From: Dehalococcoidia bacterium
Lineage (GTDB): Bacteria > Chloroflexota > Dehalococcoidia > Lucifugimonadales > UBA6952
Assembly (NCBI GenBank): GCA_022450525.1
Contig: JAKUQA010000002.1
Span: 1-64,000 of the forward strand
Length of the DNA stretch: 64,000 nucleotides
Direction of reading: 5' to 3'
A program made the translations under genes and the position numbers. How positions within the stretch are numbered: the stretch's first letter is position 1; each line of letters opens with the position of its first letter. Below, one piece after another: positions 16,979 through 25,760 of the stretch. Under the pieces are notes generated by a model. It was not told the origin of the DNA, searched no databases, and saw only the letters and a list, made by a program, of their open reading frames with translations.

Positions 16979-18457
16979 ATGACAAGTGAATATACCGTTC
17001 CATCAAATTGGGATACAGAAGCAGAAATAGTAATTGTTGGATTTGGTGGAGCAGGTGCAGCAGCATCAATTACAGCTAGTGATTTAGGAGCAAAAGTAAT
17101 TATTTTGGAAAAAGCTCCCCAAGGGAGACATGGTGGGAATACTAAAGTTGCGGCTCAAGGGTATCTAAATCCTGATTCAATTGAAGGGGCTGTAGCGTAT
17201 CTTACAGCCATGTGTGGGCCATACGAAGTTCCAGAAGATATGGTTCAGGTTTGGGCTGAAGAGGTTTGTCAAAATAATGATTGGATATCAAGTATTGGTG
17301 GAGATCCTCAAGAGCACCAATTTCAGGTAGGAATTGAATATCCTGAATTACCAGGTTCAGAATCGACTCATAAATTTCATCATGGAGATATTTTAGGATA
17401 TTCAGAAACGTGGAAGTTTTTTGATAAGGCCGTTCAAGAACGACCGATCGAAATTTTGTACGAAACACCCGGAAAAGAATTAATCCAAAATGATATTACT
17501 AAAGAAATTATTGGGGTTAAAGCCATTCGTGATGGTAAACCGTATTATGTGAAAGCTACTAAGGGGGTAATTTTAACTTGTGGTGGATTTGAAAATAATC
17601 AAGAAATGATTAGAAATTATCTTCCTGGAATCCCATATTGTTATACAAATGGATCTCCTTACAATGAAGGTGACGGTATAACTATGGCTGTAACTGTTGG
17701 AGCAGAGCTTTGGCATATGAATAATTTTGCTGGTCCATCATTTGCATTAAAAGTCGATGAATATGAAACAACCTTTTCAATGCAAGCGTTACATTTTTCT
17801 AAAGAGACTCCAGGTGGAATGATCGTTATTGGATCAAATGGTGGAAGATTTTTTGATGAAAAATATAAACACAATCATGGAAAAGTCAAAAAGAATGGGG
17901 TATGGGCACCAATGCCAACTCCATGTCCTTTGTATATGATTTTCGATCACACTTTACTCACTTCAGGTCCTTTGTACGACAAAGAACCAAGAAGTGCATG
18001 GAATCCAATGGTTGATCAGTATGATTGGAGTGATTCCAATGAAGCAGAACTTGCAAAAGGATGGATAAAAAAAGCAGATACTATTGAGGATTTAGCAGAT
18101 CAAATTAATCATGACCCAGCAGTATTGCAAGATACTATTAACAAATGGAATTATTCATGTGAACTTGGTGAAGACATTGAATATGAAAGAAAGCTTATGT
18201 TAAATCCATTAGTTACTGCCCCGTTTTATGCGGTTGCGTTATCACCGACAATGCTTAATACTCAAGGTGGGCCAAGAAGAAATACAAATGCTCAAATCAT
18301 ACGACCTGATGGATCACCTATACCACGGTTATATAGCGCTGGTGAACTTGGCTCTATATATAGTTATCTTTATCAGGGTACTGGAAATATTGGTGAATGT
18401 TTTGCATTTGGACGAATTGCAGCACGAAATGCTGTTGCCGACAGTCCATGGATTTAA
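16979..18457 (+). CDS. FAD-dependent oxidoreductase, fumarate reductase / 3-ketosteroid dehydrogenase-like flavoprotein
   Basis: 492 residues. The FAD loop IVIVGFGGAGAAASI (17-31) ends its beta-alpha-beta with Glu44, and the C-terminal FAD segment LYSAGELGS...GTGNIGECFAFGRIAARNA is that of the succinate dehydrogenase/fumarate reductase flavoprotein superfamily (FAD_binding_2). The C-terminal part resembles KstD/FrdA-like soluble enzymes that introduce or reduce C=C bonds next to a carbonyl. No covalent-FAD His motif or twin-arginine signal was seen. GTGAGG precedes the ATG. Its stop shares TTAA with the convergent next gene. Substrate unknown. Confidence 0.85.
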   Translation: MTSEYTVPSNWDTEAEIVIVGFGGAGAAASITASDLGAKVIILEKAPQGRHGGNTKVAAQGYLNPDSIEGAVAYLTAMCGPYEVPEDMVQVWAEEVCQNNDWISSIGGDPQEHQFQVGIEYPELPGSESTHKFHHGDILGYSETWKFFDKAVQERPIEILYETPGKELIQNDITKEIIGVKAIRDGKPYYVKATKGVILTCGGFENNQEMIRNYLPGIPYCYTNGSPYNEGDGITMAVTVGAELWHMNNFAGPSFALKVDEYETTFSMQALHFSKETPGGMIVIGSNGGRFFDEKYKHNHGKVKKNGVWAPMPTPCPLYMIFDHTLLTSGPLYDKEPRSAWNPMVDQYDWSDSNEAELAKGWIKKADTIEDLADQINHDPAVLQDTINKWNYSCELGEDIEYERKLMLNPLVTAPFYAVALSPTMLNTQGGPRRNTNAQIIRPDGSPIPRLYSAGELGSIYSYLYQGTGNIGECFAFGRIAARNAVADSPWI

Positions 18458-19683
18458 TCCCCGCTAATCAATTCAGCTTCAGTTTGGATTATTTGCGGGA
18501 TCTTTTTTGGTACTCGAACCACGGCATTATCTATTTGATATATTTTAGGATTAGTTTGAGCTAGGTATTCAGCTTTCATGGCGTGAATTATTTTAATAGC
18601 TTTATTAGGAAAGTCAGTAGTGATGGAATTAGTTCCATATTTAATAGCTTTTTCAATGTGTTTATATTTATTTACTGTCCAAAAACCTGTCAAAAAGCCT
18701 TGATCACTCGCGATTTCCATTGCCTGTTTATTTGATAGTGCAACATTTTTTGGAAGAAGAGAATATAAATCATTAATTCTAAGACCAAAAATACGGGCAA
18801 GATGTTTAAACCAAAAAGCTCGTCTATCCCATTTATGATTATAGTTCACTGTAAATCTTTTTGATTCAATTAATTCTGAAAGGCTCTTTGTACCAATATC
18901 TAATGATCGTTTTAAACTAATAGTATCTGCGGGAAAATGTGAAGTGGAGGCTTGTATAGCAAGATGGAACTGACCATTAATTTTTTCAATCAATTTAATT
19001 AGTAATGATAAATTTCTACCAGAATATATTCCTTGAGAAATTAATTGAATAGGAGTTAGTCGTTTTTTGTCAGATATCTCAAAGGCTAACTGTTCGAGTA
19101 ATTTTGTAGGAGGAGATACTTTATTTAACTGACTACCTGGGTTTAGTTTTTCTAGGAATGGATATAGAACATGATCTTTAAATCTTTCAAATCTACTAGC
19201 TACATGGGTAAAGTCAATTCCAACACCTATAGCACCTATATTATTATTAAGTCTGTTTATGTTTACTGTTTCGGTGATATCCAATACTTCTTTCAGTAAG
19301 GGTATTCTGCGGTCAGAACCAGATACAGATAATAAGGGTAAACCATTTGGAGCAGAAATCTTTCGATGCTTTATTGAAACTCTTTTTTGATTTAGGTTTC
19401 GAATTGGTAATGATGTCAATTCACTTTGCGTATATGTAGAAACAAGCCCTTTACCTAAGGTAGTTCTATTAACTGTACTATCGTGAATTACAACTAAATC
19501 ACCATTAGATCCATCTATATTTGATTTTGGAGATTGAATATCTAGCTCAATCATGAAATTAATATCTGGATGTATTTGAGCATAATTTAATGCTTTTTTA
19601 AAGTTGGCTAAAGTATTTTCTTCGTCAAATTTCCCACCACGGTGAGCAACAATTTTTATTTTATCTAAGTTACTTATAATCAC
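18454..19683 (-). CDS. glycerophosphodiester phosphodiesterase-family protein
   Basis: 409 residues. KIVAHRGGKFDEENTLANFKKAL (from residue 10) gives the catalytic HRG...ENT motif, followed by ELDIQ with the two metal ligands and VVIHDSTVNRTT with the second catalytic His, as in GDPD barrels; FWTVNKYKHIEKAIKYGTNSITTDFP is the conserved C-terminal strand. It is longer than the usual 250-residue enzyme, with an insertion of about 100 residues in the middle. No signal peptide is present. Start GTG 19683 with GAGG upstream. Confidence 0.85.
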   Translation of the reverse strand: MIISNLDKIKIVAHRGGKFDEENTLANFKKALNYAQIHPDINFMIELDIQSPKSNIDGSNGDLVVIHDSTVNRTTLGKGLVSTYTQSELTSLPIRNLNQKRVSIKHRKISAPNGLPLLSVSGSDRRIPLLKEVLDITETVNINRLNNNIGAIGVGIDFTHVASRFERFKDHVLYPFLEKLNPGSQLNKVSPPTKLLEQLAFEISDKKRLTPIQLISQGIYSGRNLSLLIKLIEKINGQFHLAIQASTSHFPADTISLKRSLDIGTKSLSELIESKRFTVNYNHKWDRRAFWFKHLARIFGLRINDLYSLLPKNVALSNKQAMEIASDQGFLTGFWTVNKYKHIEKAIKYGTNSITTDFPNKAIKIIHAMKAEYLAQTNPKIYQIDNAVVRVPKKIPQIIQTEAELISGD

Positions 19684-19816
19684 TTATAGCCTCATTTTTT
19701 TGCTAAAAAACCAAGTAATTTCCTAATAGAAACATACGTAATCATCATTATTGTTATATTTCATATCGTAATTTTATATCTTACCTGTTTATTATCAGAA
19801 TTATAATATAGGTTTA

Positions 19817-19834
19817 GATAGGATTTTGCCTATC
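19817..19834. repeat. perfect inverted repeat between serS and the GDPD gene
   Basis: GATAGG (19817-19822) and CCTATC (19829-19834) flank a 6-bp loop, 10 bp past the serS stop. On the minus strand it is not followed by a T-run, while on the plus strand it is followed by TTGTTATTTTT. It may be a 3'-end stem of the serS transcript or an operator; I cannot say which. Confidence 0.35.
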
Positions 19835-19843
19835 TTGTTATTT

Positions 19844-21115
19844 TTATAGGTTATTAGGTTTAATTTCTGTAAATCCTGTATATTTGTGTAATACTTCAGG
19901 TATGACAACTGTTCCATCAATTTGTTGAAAAGTTTCCAAAATAGAAATCATAATGCGTGGAAGAGCAAGAGCTGATCCATTTAATGTATGTGGGTATTCT
20001 GTCCTACTAGATTGTTCTCGTTTGAATTTAATATTTGCTCTTCTAGATTGAAAATCCAGACAGTTGGAACAAGAGCTAACTTCTAACCATTCTTTAGAAC
20101 CTGGCGCCCAAACTTCAAGGTCAAAACTTTGGGCTGATTGGAATCCAATATCACTCGAACATAATTCAAGTAATCTATAATGCAAACCTAATTCTTGTAA
20201 AAGACTTTCAACAATACTTATTAGGCTATGTAATTCCGACTTAGAAGTTTCTGGAGTGACAATTTTATATAATTCAACTTTATTGAACTGATGCACTCGT
20301 TTAATACCTCGGGTGTCTCTACCTGCAGAAGTTTTTTCTTTTCGAAAAGATGGGGCATATGAGACGTAGTATTTTGGAAGTTCATTTCCATTTAGAATAT
20401 CATCATGATGAATACTAGTGAGTGGTACCTCAGCAGTTGGTATTAACCATAAATCATCGTCTGTATCTCTATATAAATTTTCTTCAAATTTTGGTAGATT
20501 TCCACTTCCGGTCATAGTTTCTTGTTTAACAAGAGCAGGTACTTGAATTTCTTCAAATTTGTTCTGATTTGTATGTGTATCTAACATCCAATTGATTAAA
20601 GCTCTTTCTAGCTTTGCCCCTTGATCACGTAGTATAAAGAAACGTGAGCCAGAAACTTTAACCCCAGCTTCGAAGTCGATAATATTAAGAGTATCATTTA
20701 TTTCCCAGTGGGGTTTAGGTTCGAAGTCATATCCAATTGGAGATCCCCATGTATGTATAACTTTGTTTTCACTTTCATCATGACCAATTAAAATATCATT
20801 TTCCAGAATATTGGGAATTTCTAATAGCTTTAGATGCAGTTCTTGTTCATTATTCCGTATTTTTTCTTCAGTTTGTTTAATATTTTCGCCGACCTGTCTC
20901 ATTTCTTCTATGAGTTCTGGAGGTTTTTCTTTCATTTGAGCTATTTCTTTGCTCACCTTATTCCGTTTAGATCTAAGCTCATCTACAATTTGTATGAGGT
21001 TACGTCTTGTAACATCTAATTCTAGTATATGATCCAAGTCTACATCTTCACTTCTGTTTTTCATCATTTGCGCTACCATATCTTTTTGGCTACGCAGTAA
21101 ATTGATATCAATCAA
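19844..21115 (-). CDS. serS: seryl-tRNA synthetase
   Basis: 423 residues. The N-terminal coiled-coil arm (about 25-105) binds the long variable arm of tRNA-Ser and tRNA-Sec. Class II motif 2 is FRKEKTSAGRDTRGI and motif 3 GSALALPRIMISILE. Start UUG 21115 (MIDINLLRS, the usual SerS beginning) follows GGAG by 6 nt; the UUG at 21127 would place that site within the gene. SerS also serylates tRNA-Sec, which is encoded in this window at 4175. The gene overlaps the upstream nudix gene by 8 bp. Confidence 0.97.
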   Translation of the reverse strand: MIDINLLRSQKDMVAQMMKNRSEDVDLDHILELDVTRRNLIQIVDELRSKRNKVSKEIAQMKEKPPELIEEMRQVGENIKQTEEKIRNNEQELHLKLLEIPNILENDILIGHDESENKVIHTWGSPIGYDFEPKPHWEINDTLNIIDFEAGVKVSGSRFFILRDQGAKLERALINWMLDTHTNQNKFEEIQVPALVKQETMTGSGNLPKFEENLYRDTDDDLWLIPTAEVPLTSIHHDDILNGNELPKYYVSYAPSFRKEKTSAGRDTRGIKRVHQFNKVELYKIVTPETSKSELHSLISIVESLLQELGLHYRLLELCSSDIGFQSAQSFDLEVWAPGSKEWLEVSSCSNCLDFQSRRANIKFKREQSSRTEYPHTLNGSALALPRIMISILETFQQIDGTVVIPEVLHKYTGFTEIKPNNL

Positions 21116-21605
21116 ATTTAACTCCAATGCTTTTACATTTGCGTATTGAGTTTAGACCGAGTATTTTTACGTCGTCAAGGATAAATCCATTACCTTTAGA
21201 AATATTTTCATTAAATAGTTGATCATTATTTAGTTCTATTTCAGAAACCCAATACCATCCGTCTGGTAATATTACATCCTTCAACATTACAGGTTTTGCA
21301 AAAAAGATCAAATCTATGTGTTGATGTTTAGGTTCATTTTTGGTTTCTTCTATATCTTCTAATAGTATTGAAACTGGACTAGTAATTTGTATTGGCTCTA
21401 TAAATGGAAAGTTTTCATTTGTTGGTAAGATTTCAATATCTAACCCAGTTTCCTCGTATGCTTCTCTTTTTGCAGCTTCAAGTGGAGTTTCGTTTTTTTC
21501 AATATGTCCTCCTGCAGGTAGCCACAATTTATTTTTTTCATGAAAATGTAATAGAGTATGTGTTTGTGTAGATATAAATGTTGTTGCAGTAAAATGTTTT
21601 ATCAT
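21108..21605 (-). CDS. NUDIX hydrolase
   Basis: 165 residues. A textbook Nudix box runs from Gly33 to Leu55: G, five residues, E39, seven residues, REAYEETGL. The family hydrolyses nucleoside diphosphates linked to another group (nucleotide sugars, oxidised dNTPs, caps). It sits between lysS (2 bp away) and serS (8-bp overlap), probably one transcript, so a housekeeping role is likely. The substrate cannot be read from sequence. Confidence 0.9.
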   Translation of the reverse strand: MIKHFTATTFISTQTHTLLHFHEKNKLWLPAGGHIEKNETPLEAAKREAYEETGLDIEILPTNENFPFIEPIQITSPVSILLEDIEETKNEPKHQHIDLIFFAKPVMLKDVILPDGWYWVSEIELNNDQLFNENISKGNGFILDDVKILGLNSIRKCKSIGVKFD

Positions 21606-21607
21606 TA

Positions 21608-23110
21608 TTATTCATTTGTATTTTTTGCTGTGCGCATTTGAGGAAAGAGAACAACATCACGTATTGTATCTTGTTCAGTGAGTATCATGACTAGACGATC
21701 AATTCCTACACCCAATCCACCAGTGGGTGGCATACCATATTCTAAGGCTTCCAAAAAGTCTTCATCAAGACGATCAAAATCCTCTTCTGAGGTATATGTT
21801 TCACGGAAAGCTTCTTGTTCTTCAAATCGTTCTCTTTGAATGATCGGATCATTGAGTTCAGAATATGAATTAGCAATTTCCATTCCACCAATAAATGCTT
21901 CAAATCTTTCTACATAGTTTGGATTATCAGTCTTTGCTTTTGCCAAAGGAGACATTTCTGTCGGATAATCTATCAAAAATGTTGGTTGTATAAGTTTGGG
22001 TTCTACAAATTTACTGATCAATTTATCAACGATTCTTCCAGTACTTTCAAGTTGTTCTACTCGTATACCCAGATTTCCTGCCTCAGTTTTTATATTTTTC
22101 ATAGTTTCTGTATTATCTAGGTCTATTCCACTATATTCTTTAATTGCATCTTTCATAGAAATTCTTTGCCAAGGGCTTTTTAATTCGATTGTATTTCCTT
22201 GGAATTCGACAGAAGTACTATTCACACATTCATTTGCAACTTTATTTACTAAATTTTCAACCATTTGCATAACTTGATTATAATCAGCATATGCTTCATA
22301 ACTTTCCATCATTGTAAATTCAGGATTGTGGTTCATATCTATGCCTTCGTTACGAAAAACTCTTCCGATTTCAAAAACTTTATCCATACCGCCAATTATC
22401 AATCTTTTTAAGTATAATTCTGTGGCTATTCTCATGTATAAAGTTTGATTTAAGGCATTGTGTTGTGTAACAAATGGTTGAGCCATAGCACCCGCAGCTA
22501 TCGGTACAAGAACAGGTGTTTCAACTTCGATAAATGATTGTGACTCCATAAAATTTCTGATTGAGGATATTATTTTGCTTCGTTTGAAAAATATGTTTGT
22601 GACGTCTCTATTAGATAATAAATCTAAATATCTTTGTCTATATCTAATTTCAACATTTTTAAGACCATGCCATTTTTCAGGAGGAGGCTTCAGAGATTTT
22701 GCAAGAAAAGTCAAAGTATCTGATTCAAGTGTTATTTCACCTCTTCGTGTTCGAAATAACTTCCCACTTGTTCCAATAAAATCTCCTATATCTAATTGAT
22801 CAAGTAATATGAAATCATTTTGTAGTATATCTTCCTTCAAATGGAGCTGGATTTTAGCAGTACTGTCATCAATATCAATAAATACAGCCTTACCCATTTG
22901 ACGAATAGCCATAACTCTTCCAGCTAAAGAAACTTGGATTGTTTCATCAACATTTTTTTCAGAATTTTCGTTTTTTTCAAATAATTCCTTAGCTTCTGAG
23001 TTTGTATGAGTCTTTTCATAAGATGTAGGGTATGGATTTATACCAAGTTCTCGCAAAGAATCTAGTTTTTGCAATCTAGCTTGTATGAGTTGGTCACCTC
23101 GTTGTGTCAT
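21608..23110 (-). CDS. lysS: lysyl-tRNA synthetase, class II
   Basis: 500 residues. An N-terminal OB-fold anticodon-binding domain (about 60-150: VSLAGRVMAIRQMGKAVFIDI) precedes the class IIb core with motif 2 (FRNEGIDMNHNPEFTMMESYEAYADY) and motif 3 (GLGVGIDRLVMILT). The start is ATG 23110 (MTQRGDQLIQARLQKL); an upstream in-frame ATG would add 21 hydrophobic residues not expected in this enzyme. ACGGA lies upstream. First gene of the lysS-nudix-serS group, divergent from purF. Confidence 0.97.
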   Translation of the reverse strand: MTQRGDQLIQARLQKLDSLRELGINPYPTSYEKTHTNSEAKELFEKNENSEKNVDETIQVSLAGRVMAIRQMGKAVFIDIDDSTAKIQLHLKEDILQNDFILLDQLDIGDFIGTSGKLFRTRRGEITLESDTLTFLAKSLKPPPEKWHGLKNVEIRYRQRYLDLLSNRDVTNIFFKRSKIISSIRNFMESQSFIEVETPVLVPIAAGAMAQPFVTQHNALNQTLYMRIATELYLKRLIIGGMDKVFEIGRVFRNEGIDMNHNPEFTMMESYEAYADYNQVMQMVENLVNKVANECVNSTSVEFQGNTIELKSPWQRISMKDAIKEYSGIDLDNTETMKNIKTEAGNLGIRVEQLESTGRIVDKLISKFVEPKLIQPTFLIDYPTEMSPLAKAKTDNPNYVERFEAFIGGMEIANSYSELNDPIIQRERFEEQEAFRETYTSEEDFDRLDEDFLEALEYGMPPTGGLGVGIDRLVMILTEQDTIRDVVLFPQMRTAKNTNE

Positions 23111-23233
23111 AAATTGGTCCGTAATTATTATTAATTTATTAAAAATATTTATATATGTTATCAGATAAAACAATTAAATACTAAATACTATAGTGAATAA
23201 CTAAGAAAGCTTAATAAATGGGTAGTTTAATTA

Positions 23234-24730
23234 TTGTTGGTTGTATTTTCTATTGATGCTATTCAGTATATTATTATTGTACAGAAGGATAGGTGTCTTA
23301 TTTTTCAAGCAGATCAAAATATAGAGCACTGTTTTGATGATTCTCCAAAGGAAAGCTGTGGAGTCGTAGGCGTATATTCCCCAGATTTTGAAGTTGCTCA
23401 AACATTGTTTTATGCCTTGTATGCATTACAACACCGAGGTCAAGAGAGTGCAGGGATTTCCACTACTGCCGACGGACATATTTTTACACATAAAAATACA
23501 GGATTAGTAAGCCATGTATTTCAAGAAAATGACTTGGAATCTCTTGTAGGTAAGTTAGGTATTGGACATACAAGATATTCTACAACTGGTTCAACAAATA
23601 ATCGAAATAGCCAGCCTTTACATGTGAAATCTACAAAAAGCGAGTTAGCGTTAGCCCACAATGGAAATATAGTTAATGTCATAGAGTTGAAAAAAGAACT
23701 TGAATTAGAAGGTATTAGATTCAATACAACTATTGATTCAGAGGTGATTGCATATTTAATCAATAGCTATCCTAGTGAAGATATTTCAGAAAAAGTAAAA
23801 TATGCCATGAAGAAAATTAAGGGTGCATATTCACTAACTATATTATACAAAGACCAAATTATTGGCGTTAGAGACCCTCATGGTGTAAGACCTTTATGTA
23901 TTGGGAAAGTTGAAAATAGCTTTGTGTTAGCATCAGAGACTTGTGCTCTTGATCATGTAGGTGCTGAATTTGTTCGAGAGGTAGAACCAGGTGAAATAGT
24001 AGTTATAGATAAAACGGGACTACATAGTTTTCATTACGATGGATTAACTGTGAGACCAGCACCATGTATATTCGAGTATATCTATTTTGCTCGACCCGAT
24101 AGTGTTATGAATGGTTTATTAAACTACTCAGTTCGAAGAAAAATGGGTATTCAATTGGCAAAGAAGTATCCTGTTGAAGCGGATGTTGTTATTGGAGTTC
24201 CTGATTCTGCAATTCCTGCTGCTATTGGTTATGCTTTTGAATCAGGAATACCCTATAGTGATGGATTAATAAGAAATAGGTATGTAGGTAGAACTTTCAT
24301 ACAGCCTGAACAAAGATTTAGAGTACTAGGTGCTTCACTTAAATATAATACCCTTGCTGAAGTTGTTGATAACAAAAGAGTAGTAGTACTAGATGACAGT
24401 ATTGTAAGAGGAACTACAACTCCTCAAGTGCTTTCGTTATTAAAAGGTGCGGGTGCTAAAGAAATCCATGTAAGAGTTTGTGCTCCACCTATTACGAATC
24501 CTTGCCATTTTGGTGTTGATTTGGCAAATAAATCTGATTTAATTGCTGCTCAAAAAAGTATTCCACAAATTAAGGAATTTATTGGAGCAGATTCTTTGTA
24601 TTATTTAACTGTAGAAGAGTGCTTAGAAACGTTTGATGGCACATTAGATAAACACTGTACAGCATGTTTTACAGGAGATTATCCAATTCCAGTTCAACTT
24701 GAATTAGATAAAATGATTCTGGAACGATAG
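23234..24730 (+). CDS. purF: amidophosphoribosyltransferase
   Basis: First step of purine synthesis. The Ntn-type glutaminase starts at the catalytic Cys in SCGVVGVY, and the phosphoribosyltransferase domain has VVVLDDSIVRGTT for PRPP. Cys-rich CTACFTGDYP near the end points to the Bacillus type with a 4Fe-4S cluster and a cleaved propeptide. The start is uncertain: UUG 23234 gives a 41-residue hydrophobic leader and has no ribosome site, whereas AUU 23300 lies 6 nt after AAGGATAGG and would give a 19-residue propeptide. No AUG or GUG occurs in frame before the Cys. purM follows after 29 bp and purH next. Confidence 0.93.
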   Translation: MLVVFSIDAIQYIIIVQKDRCLIFQADQNIEHCFDDSPKESCGVVGVYSPDFEVAQTLFYALYALQHRGQESAGISTTADGHIFTHKNTGLVSHVFQENDLESLVGKLGIGHTRYSTTGSTNNRNSQPLHVKSTKSELALAHNGNIVNVIELKKELELEGIRFNTTIDSEVIAYLINSYPSEDISEKVKYAMKKIKGAYSLTILYKDQIIGVRDPHGVRPLCIGKVENSFVLASETCALDHVGAEFVREVEPGEIVVIDKTGLHSFHYDGLTVRPAPCIFEYIYFARPDSVMNGLLNYSVRRKMGIQLAKKYPVEADVVIGVPDSAIPAAIGYAFESGIPYSDGLIRNRYVGRTFIQPEQRFRVLGASLKYNTLAEVVDNKRVVVLDDSIVRGTTTPQVLSLLKGAGAKEIHVRVCAPPITNPCHFGVDLANKSDLIAAQKSIPQIKEFIGADSLYYLTVEECLETFDGTLDKHCTACFTGDYPIPVQLELDKMILER

Positions 24731-24759
24731 TTCATAAGTATATTTAGAAAGAGTTTAGA

Positions 24760-25743
24760 ATGCATCATTTATATAAAGAATCTGGAGTGGATTTAGACAA
24801 AGCCCGCCAAGTAAAAAAAATATATGAACCAATAGTGAAGACTACTTTTAATGAGAACACTATAAGCCCATTGGGATTATTTGGTGGTTTTTATGAATTG
24901 AAAGATTATAAAAATCCAGTGATAGTATCCAGTACAGATGGTGTTGGAACTAAGTTGGTTTTAAGCAATTATCTTAAGAAATACCATAACCTTGGTCAAG
25001 ATATAGTTAATCATTGTATAAATGATGTATTAACTTCAGGAGCTAAGCCTTTATTTTTTTTGGATTATATAGCAGTAGACTCACTTGTAATCGAACAAGC
25101 AGAAGCTTTGGTTGAAGGTATGGCTGAATCTTGTAGAGATTCAGGTTGTGTATTAATTGGAGGAGAAACTGCACAATTATCAGGTGTTTATTTAAAGGGA
25201 CAATTTGATATTGCTGGATTTTTGGTAGGAGTTGTAGAAAAAGATTTGTTATTGGAACCTGCTAAAGTAAAAAATGATGATGTTTTGATAGGTATTCCTG
25301 CTAGTGGTTTGCATACAAATGGGTATTCTTTAGTAAGAAAAGTATTCAATATTGATAATGAACCCAATATTTTGAATAAAACATATGAAGAATTGAATGC
25401 CACACTAGGTGATGTATTATCAAGACCACATAGATCATACTATCCTATGTTAGAACCAATATTAAGTGAAATAGTAGCAATGGCTCATATTACAGGTGGA
25501 GGTTTGATCGAAAATTTAATGCGGGTTATTCCTCAAGGTTTGAATGTGAATATAGACTATGATTCTTGGGTGCCTGAAAATATATTTAGATTAATACAAA
25601 CTCAAGGCAATGTATCTGATCAAGAAATGTGGTCAGTATTTAATATGGGTGTTGGGATGGTATTAATTTCTGATCAAAAAAATGTGTCTAGTATATTAAA
25701 AAAAATACCAGACAGTTGGATAATAGGTAACGTGACAAAATAA
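24760..25743 (+). CDS. purM: phosphoribosylformylglycinamidine cyclo-ligase (AIR synthetase)
   Basis: 327 residues. Makes aminoimidazole ribonucleotide from FGAM with ATP. Conserved parts in order: the N-terminal YKESGVDLDKARQVKK, the ATP-grasp-like SSTDGVGTKLVL, HCINDVLTSGAKPLFFLDYIA and GGETAQLSGVY, then GIPASGLHTNGYSLVRKV and AHITGGGLIENL. Full length. Middle gene of purF-purM-purH. Confidence 0.96.
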   Translation: MHHLYKESGVDLDKARQVKKIYEPIVKTTFNENTISPLGLFGGFYELKDYKNPVIVSSTDGVGTKLVLSNYLKKYHNLGQDIVNHCINDVLTSGAKPLFFLDYIAVDSLVIEQAEALVEGMAESCRDSGCVLIGGETAQLSGVYLKGQFDIAGFLVGVVEKDLLLEPAKVKNDDVLIGIPASGLHTNGYSLVRKVFNIDNEPNILNKTYEELNATLGDVLSRPHRSYYPMLEPILSEIVAMAHITGGGLIENLMRVIPQGLNVNIDYDSWVPENIFRLIQTQGNVSDQEMWSVFNMGVGMVLISDQKNVSSILKKIPDSWIIGNVTK

Positions 25744-25760
25744 ATTTATAAGGAGTAAAT

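Noticed and set aside
19817-19834. Hairpin after serS as an intrinsic terminator
   Set aside because: On the strand of serS it is not followed by a T-run, so it is listed only as an inverted repeat.
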